A stretch of 64,000 bases of DNA from JBMOLL01 sp049325415 (GTDB taxonomy: Bacteria > Bacteroidota > Bacteroidia > Bacteroidales > GCA-2748055), in contig JBMOLL010000074.1 of assembly GCA_049325415.1 (NCBI GenBank), positions 1 to 64,000 of the forward strand. Reading direction: 5' to 3'. Under the pieces are notes generated by a model. That model was not told the origin of the DNA and ran no database searches. It saw only the letters and a program-made list of their open reading frames with translations. Below are positions 59,623-64,000 of the stretch, in pieces (the stretch's first letter is position 1; each line of letters opens with the position of its first letter). Both the position numbers and the translations under genes were made by a program.

Positions 59623-60126
59623 ATGATTACATCCAACATTTTTTTAGGTGAAAATGTATCCATTGATAAAAGTTCATCGGTGAATAATGTGAGGATTGGG
59701 GATAATACCAGAATTGCCGGACACTCAAATGTATTTGGTTCATCAGAAAACATTCTCGAAATAGGTGATTCATGTTACATCGGACCAGGCTGTCTGCTTG
59801 AAGGATACAATGCTGCCGTTAGAATAGGTTCATTTGTCAGCTTTGCTCAGAATATAAATCTGATGTCGGGATCCGGACCAAATGCTTCAGAAAGAATGCA
59901 GAAAGTATTTCCCATATCAAAGGCTGAAGTAACCATAGGTGATCATTCCTGGATCGGTACCGGAGCAATAATAATGCCCGGAGTGGAACTGGGCAGGTTT
60001 TGTGTGGTAGGTGCAAACAGTTTTGTGAATAAGTCTTTTCCGGATTATTCCATTATCGGAGGAACTCCGGCCAGGCTTATCAGAAAATTCACCAGGGAGG
60101 AAATAAAACTGATGGAAGAATTATGA
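59623..60126 (+). CDS. Hexapeptide-repeat acyltransferase (FdtC/WbbJ-like)
   Basis: A 167-residue left-handed beta-helix transferase: VRIGDNTRIAGHSNVFGSSE, GDSCYIGPGCLLEGYNAAVR, VTIGDHSWIGTGAIIMPGVE and the closing SIIGGTPARLIRKF. In the FdtABC pathway a related enzyme N-acetylates the 3-amino-3,6-dideoxyhexose. Context, directly upstream of the FdtB-like aminotransferase with a 4-base overlap, supports that. The usual catalytic His segment is less clear here because the loop reads MSGSGPNASERMQ. Confidence 0.8.
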   Translation: MITSNIFLGENVSIDKSSSVNNVRIGDNTRIAGHSNVFGSSENILEIGDSCYIGPGCLLEGYNAAVRIGSFVSFAQNINLMSGSGPNASERMQKVFPISKAEVTIGDHSWIGTGAIIMPGVELGRFCVVGANSFVNKSFPDYSIIGGTPARLIRKFTREEIKLMEEL

Positions 60127-61259
60127 TTAGTTTTCTGGAGCTAAAGGACGTTAATGCCAGATATGCTGCGGCTCTTAAACAGGCGGCTGCAGAAGTAATT
60201 GACAGCGGATGGTACCTGCAGGGGAAATACCTGGAATTATTTGAAAATGAACTGGCTTCCTACATCGGCGTTCCGCATATTGTAGGTGTTGCAAATGGCC
60301 TGGATGCACTGCGCTTAATCCTGAAAGCGTATATCGAGACTGGAGTGATGATGGAAGGTGATGAAATAATCGTCCCGGCAAACACCTTTATAGCCACCAT
60401 TCTTGCCATAACAGACAACCGTCTTAAACCCGTTCTGGTTGAACCCGACCTCGCAACTTATAACATTGATATTTCAGGGATTGAGGGAAAAATTACAGCC
60501 CGCACACGGGCAATAATTGTTGTTCATCTGTACGGAAGGGCATGTTGGGACAAAGAATTAGAGAACCTGGCCCAAAAGTACAATCTTAAACTTATTGAAG
60601 ATAATGCCCAGGCAATAGGTGCCGACTGGATGGACGGTGCCCCTGGACCTGTTAAAACAGGCTCATTGGGTGATGCTGCGGGATTCAGTTTTTATCCGGC
60701 CAAGAATATGGGAGCACTGGGTGATGCCGGTGCTGTCGCCGTTAAAGACAGAGAACTTGCAGATATAATCAGGGCCCTGGCAAACTACGGTAGCCGTAAG
60801 AAATACATCAATGAATACAAGGGCTTGAACAGCAGGCTGGATGAGATCCAGGCGGCTTTTCTCAGGGTCAAACTTCGTTTTCTTGACGAAGAAAACCAAC
60901 GGAGGAGAAAAATTGCAGAGCACTATTGTAAGAATATCACAAATCCGGATGTTATACTTCCTGATCATAACGAAAATGATTTTTTTAATTCTTCCAGGAC
61001 AGCATCCCATGTCTGGCATCTGTTTGTAATCCGCCATCCTGATCGTGACAAATTAAGGGAAGAATTAGCTCAACGCGGTATAATGACCCAGATCCATTAT
61101 CCGGTCCCCCCTCATAAACAACAAGCCTATCCGGAATTCCACTCGCTGGACTTGCCGGTAACCGAACTGATTCACAGTCAGGTGCTAAGTCTTCCCATGG
61201 GACCAACCCTGGCTGATCAGGAAGTTGAAGAAATTGTAAGGGTTATTAATTCACTTTAA
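60123..61259 (+). CDS. DegT/DnrJ/EryC1 sugar aminotransferase (FdtB/QdtB-like)
   Basis: A 378-residue PLP-dependent aminotransferase. IPFLE-type start (MISFLELKDVNARYAAALKQ), GVANGLDALRLILKAY, VHLYGRACWD, IEDNAQAIGADW (Asp to PLP ring nitrogen) and FSFYPAKNMGALGDAGAVAV (internal aldimine Lys). The C-terminal HVWHLFVIRHPDRDKLREEL and IMTQIHYPVPPHKQQAYPE are typical of FdtB/QdtB. It would aminate dTDP-3-keto-6-deoxyhexose to the 3-amino sugar. dTDP-glucose synthesis genes (rmlA, rmlB) are not in the window. Confidence 0.9.
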   Translation: MISFLELKDVNARYAAALKQAAAEVIDSGWYLQGKYLELFENELASYIGVPHIVGVANGLDALRLILKAYIETGVMMEGDEIIVPANTFIATILAITDNRLKPVLVEPDLATYNIDISGIEGKITARTRAIIVVHLYGRACWDKELENLAQKYNLKLIEDNAQAIGADWMDGAPGPVKTGSLGDAAGFSFYPAKNMGALGDAGAVAVKDRELADIIRALANYGSRKKYINEYKGLNSRLDEIQAAFLRVKLRFLDEENQRRRKIAEHYCKNITNPDVILPDHNENDFFNSSRTASHVWHLFVIRHPDRDKLREELAQRGIMTQIHYPVPPHKQQAYPEFHSLDLPVTELIHSQVLSLPMGPTLADQEVEEIVRVINSL

Positions 61260-61284
61260 TCCGGTTCAAACTCTCTCCTTAATT

Positions 61285-62268
61285 ATGGAAGAACCTCATC
61301 AGATTAAAAGGAAAGGTTTACTCAGTGTGATCCTTCTCTCCTATTATAGCGGGAACAGGATTATCACCACCTTTGAAAGTCTTTCGGATATTTTGAAAAA
61401 GGAAGAAATTGATTTTGAATTCATTATTGTAGATGATGGATCAAAGGATAACTCATTTCTCCTCGCTTCAGAACTTGAAAAAAGGCATAAAAATGTCAGG
61501 GCGTATCAGTTAAGCAGGAACTATACATCAAATTATGCCATTTTTGCCGGCCTGTTCCTTTGCAATGGCGATTGTGCCATCCCCATCCCTGACGATGAAC
61601 AACAGCCATATCACACGCTTGTTGAAATGTACAGGATGTGGGAGAATGGAGAGCAACTCATCATCCCCCACAGGATAAAAAGAAATGACGGATTCCTGAC
61701 AAATCTCTATGCTAAAACATTTTACAGGGTAATAAATGCATTTTCAGATATAAAATATCCTGAAGGAGGTGCTGATACGTTCTTCATCGACCGGGAACTC
61801 ATCCAAATCATCAATTCAAGAATACATCCTATCAACACCTCGATTATGTCGGAGGTTCTGCGCCTTGGTTTTGATACAAAATATTATCCGTACGAAAGAG
61901 TTAAAAGCCTCAATAAGAAATCCCGCTGGACCTTTAGAAAAAAATTCAGGCAGGCAAAGGATACCTTTTTCTCCTCCTCCACCTGGCCCGTAAGATTTAT
62001 AACCACGCTCGGGATTTTCTTTTCCCTGTTTGCCCTGGCTATGATTGTGTTTTACACTTATATCAGGCTTTTCGGCAACCCGGGCTTCTGGGGCGATTAC
62101 CTTCCGGGCTGGACCTCCACGGTGGTCATCATCTCCCTGTTCTCCGGACTGATCCTGTTTTCCCTGGGGATTATCGCCGAGTACATCTGGAGGATTTATG
62201 AGGAAGTGAAGAACCGGCCGGGTTACATTATTAAAAAACGGGAAGAGCAAAACGAAACGGAGCGCTAA
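61285..62268 (+). CDS. GtrB/ArnC-like polyprenyl-phosphate glycosyltransferase
   Basis: A 327-residue GT2 enzyme of the dolichol-phosphate-mannose-synthase type: LSVILLSYYSGNRIITTFES, IIVDDGSKDNS, the metal site IPDDEQQP and two C-terminal membrane helices (FITTLGIFFSLFALAMIVFY, STVVIISLFSGLILFSLGI). These enzymes load a sugar onto undecaprenyl phosphate for use on the periplasmic side. The next gene encodes a membrane glycosyltransferase of the kind that uses such donors, so the two probably act in series to decorate the polymer. Confidence 0.87.
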   Translation: MEEPHQIKRKGLLSVILLSYYSGNRIITTFESLSDILKKEEIDFEFIIVDDGSKDNSFLLASELEKRHKNVRAYQLSRNYTSNYAIFAGLFLCNGDCAIPIPDDEQQPYHTLVEMYRMWENGEQLIIPHRIKRNDGFLTNLYAKTFYRVINAFSDIKYPEGGADTFFIDRELIQIINSRIHPINTSIMSEVLRLGFDTKYYPYERVKSLNKKSRWTFRKKFRQAKDTFFSSSTWPVRFITTLGIFFSLFALAMIVFYTYIRLFGNPGFWGDYLPGWTSTVVIISLFSGLILFSLGIIAEYIWRIYEEVKNRPGYIIKKREEQNETER

Positions 62269-62306
62269 CGGACCGGACCCGCTGTCGGGCCAGCCCTCGC
62301 TTAAAT

Positions 62307-63776
62307 ATGGAATTTCAGGAACAACATAAGAATAACAGGAAAAGAGGGACCCTCCTCTTTTTTAGTTCACTGGCGGTTTATCTGCTGATTGCTCTGCTTG
62401 TCAACCGGCAGTTCATCGGTTCCGACGGCAGGTCGTACCAGCGCATGGCCGTAAATATGGCCGAAGGAAACGGCTTCTCCAACAGCCTTGAAGCTCCCTA
62501 TGAAAAAATGTTCTTCCGGGAACCGGGCTATCCTTTTTTCTTCTCCCTGGCCTGCCGCATTAATAAACTGGCAGGAAACACCAACCTACCCCTTCCCTAT
62601 GCCGATCCCACACCCGGATACTATGGCTCCGGGCATTCCGAGATCCTGATCCTTCGGCTTCTCCAGGCCGTACTCGCTGCCCTCACCGTACTGTTCTTCT
62701 ACCGGATCCTCCTGCTCCTGATGAAGCCCCGCCCCGCCTTTCTGATCCCCCTGGCCTTTATCCTGTACTTTCCCTTTGCCGTATATGTCACCTTCCCCCA
62801 GCGGGAAATCCTGGAAACAACCCTTATGACCCTGATGAGCTGGCTCTTCCTGAAATCGGCACTGGAAAAAAAGAGTCTGCTATACGACCTGCTGTTTGCC
62901 CTGCTGGCAGCAGCACTCATCCTCACCCTGCAGGCCTATGTGTACATTCTGCCATTCTTCCTGCTTTCCCATTTCCTCCTTTCGGGAAGCATCAGAAAAA
63001 CACTGATCTCTACCCTGACCATCGCCACGGTATTTATCCTCGGCATACTTCCCTGGGGCCTCAGGGCCTATAACACGGCACATGATCTCAGGGTATTTAA
63101 ATCCTTCGGCACTTCGTACACCTATGAATACCGGAAATTTCACGAAGCCAACGCCAGGGCTTACCGGCTGAACCTGGACGGCGAAGGCGAAAAATATAAA
63201 GAACGGATTGTTGCCTCTTACCAGGAACCGGGAAAAACGATGTTTGAAAAATCATTTGATGGCTCCTATATTGCCTCTGCCGATTCACTGAATAATATAA
63301 CTGCACAGCTGGCCACCGGCTCTCTAACCGAAAGAATCAGTTCCTTTACCCGCCTCCAGCTAAAGAACAATGTAAGGAAAGCACTGATCTGGCCCCTCTG
63401 GAAAAGCGACTACCGTAAAAACCTGTCAACTCTCGGACAGGAAGGGAAAGCCTCCCTGATGGCTGCTCTGCTTCCCGCTATTCTGGTTGCGCTTTTATTT
63501 CTGTCCGGATTGCTGCTTTATGGTCTCAGGACCTGGTTCCTGTTCCCTGTCTTTACCTTTCACCTGGTGATGATCCCGGTAATGGCCGATGAAGCCCGGC
63601 GGATGCTACCCTGGCTCCCCTGGTATTTCATGTATTCTCTGATCGCTCTCTATCTTATCATAAAAACCTTTTCCCGAAAGCCAGGCAGGGAAATAAAACC
63701 GGCATCCATCCTGAACGAATATTCATTATTCCACCTGGATGGAAAACTGACGCTAAAAAAGAAGTTTACCATATAA
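62307..63776 (+). CDS. ArnT/family 39-like membrane glycosyltransferase
   Basis: A 489-residue GT-C protein with ~10 hydrophobic segments. The N-terminal periplasmic loop GSDGRSYQRMAVNMAEGNGF followed by MFFREPGYPFFFSLACRI has the acidic and REPGYP features of PMT/ArnT-type transferases. These use polyprenyl-phosphate sugars as donors, fitting the GtrB-like gene 38 bases upstream. A large soluble loop (~265-345) follows the WGLRAYN segment. The acceptor may be the fucose or amino-sugar-containing repeat unit. Confidence 0.8.
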   Translation: MEFQEQHKNNRKRGTLLFFSSLAVYLLIALLVNRQFIGSDGRSYQRMAVNMAEGNGFSNSLEAPYEKMFFREPGYPFFFSLACRINKLAGNTNLPLPYADPTPGYYGSGHSEILILRLLQAVLAALTVLFFYRILLLLMKPRPAFLIPLAFILYFPFAVYVTFPQREILETTLMTLMSWLFLKSALEKKSLLYDLLFALLAAALILTLQAYVYILPFFLLSHFLLSGSIRKTLISTLTIATVFILGILPWGLRAYNTAHDLRVFKSFGTSYTYEYRKFHEANARAYRLNLDGEGEKYKERIVASYQEPGKTMFEKSFDGSYIASADSLNNITAQLATGSLTERISSFTRLQLKNNVRKALIWPLWKSDYRKNLSTLGQEGKASLMAALLPAILVALLFLSGLLLYGLRTWFLFPVFTFHLVMIPVMADEARRMLPWLPWYFMYSLIALYLIIKTFSRKPGREIKPASILNEYSLFHLDGKLTLKKKFTI

Positions 63777-63798
63777 AACTGAAAAAGTTTCTGGATAT

Positions 63799-64000
63799 AT
63801 GAAGTTGTTTATCAGGAAGTTACTTTTATACTTTATCCCCGTTTATTTTTTTGTTTTGCTGTATATCCTCACCGATCCTTTCAAACAACTCTATAGCTAT
63901 GCCGATTATTATTCAGGTAACAATTTTGTCAGCCTGAACCGTTCTGTGATCAACACAAAAACCTATCTGCGCAACAGGGAAAAGGAGCATTACAATGCCT
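63799..64000 (+). CDS. N-terminus of a membrane-anchored protein, cut by window end
   Basis: ATG at 63799; 67 codons are visible before the window ends. An N-terminal hydrophobic helix (LLLYFIPVYFFVLLYILTDPF) is followed by NFVSLNRSVINTKTYLRNRE. The segment VSLNRxxxxTxxxLxN after one helix is familiar from Bacteroidota EPS-locus proteins whose later part is often SGNH-hydrolase or acyltransferase-like, but that part is outside the window. It follows the GT-C gene by 22 bases, in the same operon. Confidence 0.65.
   Translation, partial: MKLFIRKLLLYFIPVYFFVLLYILTDPFKQLYSYADYYSGNNFVSLNRSVINTKTYLRNREKEHYNA

Noticed and set aside
1..64000. tRNA or rRNA genes
   Set aside because: No cloverleaf-like T-arm sequences or rRNA segments were noticed in intergenic regions. 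A covariance-model search would be decisive and could not be run here.

Overview
The window looks like chromosomal DNA of a member of the Bacteroidota, probably an uncultured or environmental relative of the Bacteroidales/Marinilabiliales. Four things point there. Bacteroidota-type -7 promoter boxes (TAnnTTTG) lie upstream of several genes. There is a protein with a probable type IX secretion (T9SS) sorting domain. Lineage-typical families are present (DUF4924, L25/Ctc with an acidic tail, UpxY-like NusG, stand-alone four-helix-bundle proteins). Wzc kinases end in Tyr/Gly-rich tails. No species call is possible, and I saw no rRNA, tRNA, CRISPR or transposase genes.

Layout. 1-9.3 kb is housekeeping: an S4-domain RNA-binding protein, an alpha/beta hydrolase, a DUF4924 protein, pth, L25, prs, an SDR oxidoreductase, a PlsC-type acyltransferase, wecB and a double-VOC protein. 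9.4-15.6 kb (+) holds an outer-membrane barrel, a fibre-like secreted protein, a T9SS-type cargo protein, and then a compact cassette. The cassette is a 58-residue Tat-leader-like peptide (13108-13284), an intrinsic terminator, a PqqD-like/HPr-kinase-like protein and a nucleotidyltransferase. It resembles the tailoring half (kinase plus nucleotidyltransferase) of paeninodin-type lasso-peptide clusters, but without the macrocyclising enzymes. This is the best candidate for an undescribed system.

15.6-47.3 kb (-) begins with a WecA-type initiating transferase and continues into a very large exopolysaccharide locus. It is read from wza/wzc at 47 kb, through an ABC exporter (Wzm/Wzt), two methyltransferases, 15 glycosyltransferases, a DUF1919 protein, a Wzy-like polymerase and a UDP-galactopyranose-mutase-like flavoprotein, to a WcaF-type acetyltransferase, and ends at a terminator near 17.05 kb. 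48-64 kb (+) is a second, divergent polysaccharide locus. It contains a NusG/UpxY-like antiterminator, a cytidylyltransferase-GHMP-kinase-like fusion, gmd and fcl (GDP-L-fucose), a second wza/wzc pair, an FdtA/FdtB/FdtC-like module for a 3-acylamino-3,6-dideoxyhexose, a GtrB-like and an ArnT-like membrane glycosyltransferase, and a gene cut by the window end.

A second theme is repeats. Many accessory gene junctions carry their own short tandem array or palindromic element: 9-mers at 11-62, 80-bp units at 21.4 kb, GGTTGA/CCTCAT words at 21-25 kb, about 123-bp units at 43-44 kb, TTGCATTCCC-type units at 47.7 kb, GGGTTAC heptamers at 53 kb, and a palindromic CACAAAG family in three copies. Both four-helix-bundle genes are embedded inside such arrays. 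Repeats also enter coding sequence in at least two places: the C-terminus of the Wzy-like polymerase, and an in-frame insertion of about 40 residues in GDP-fucose synthase.
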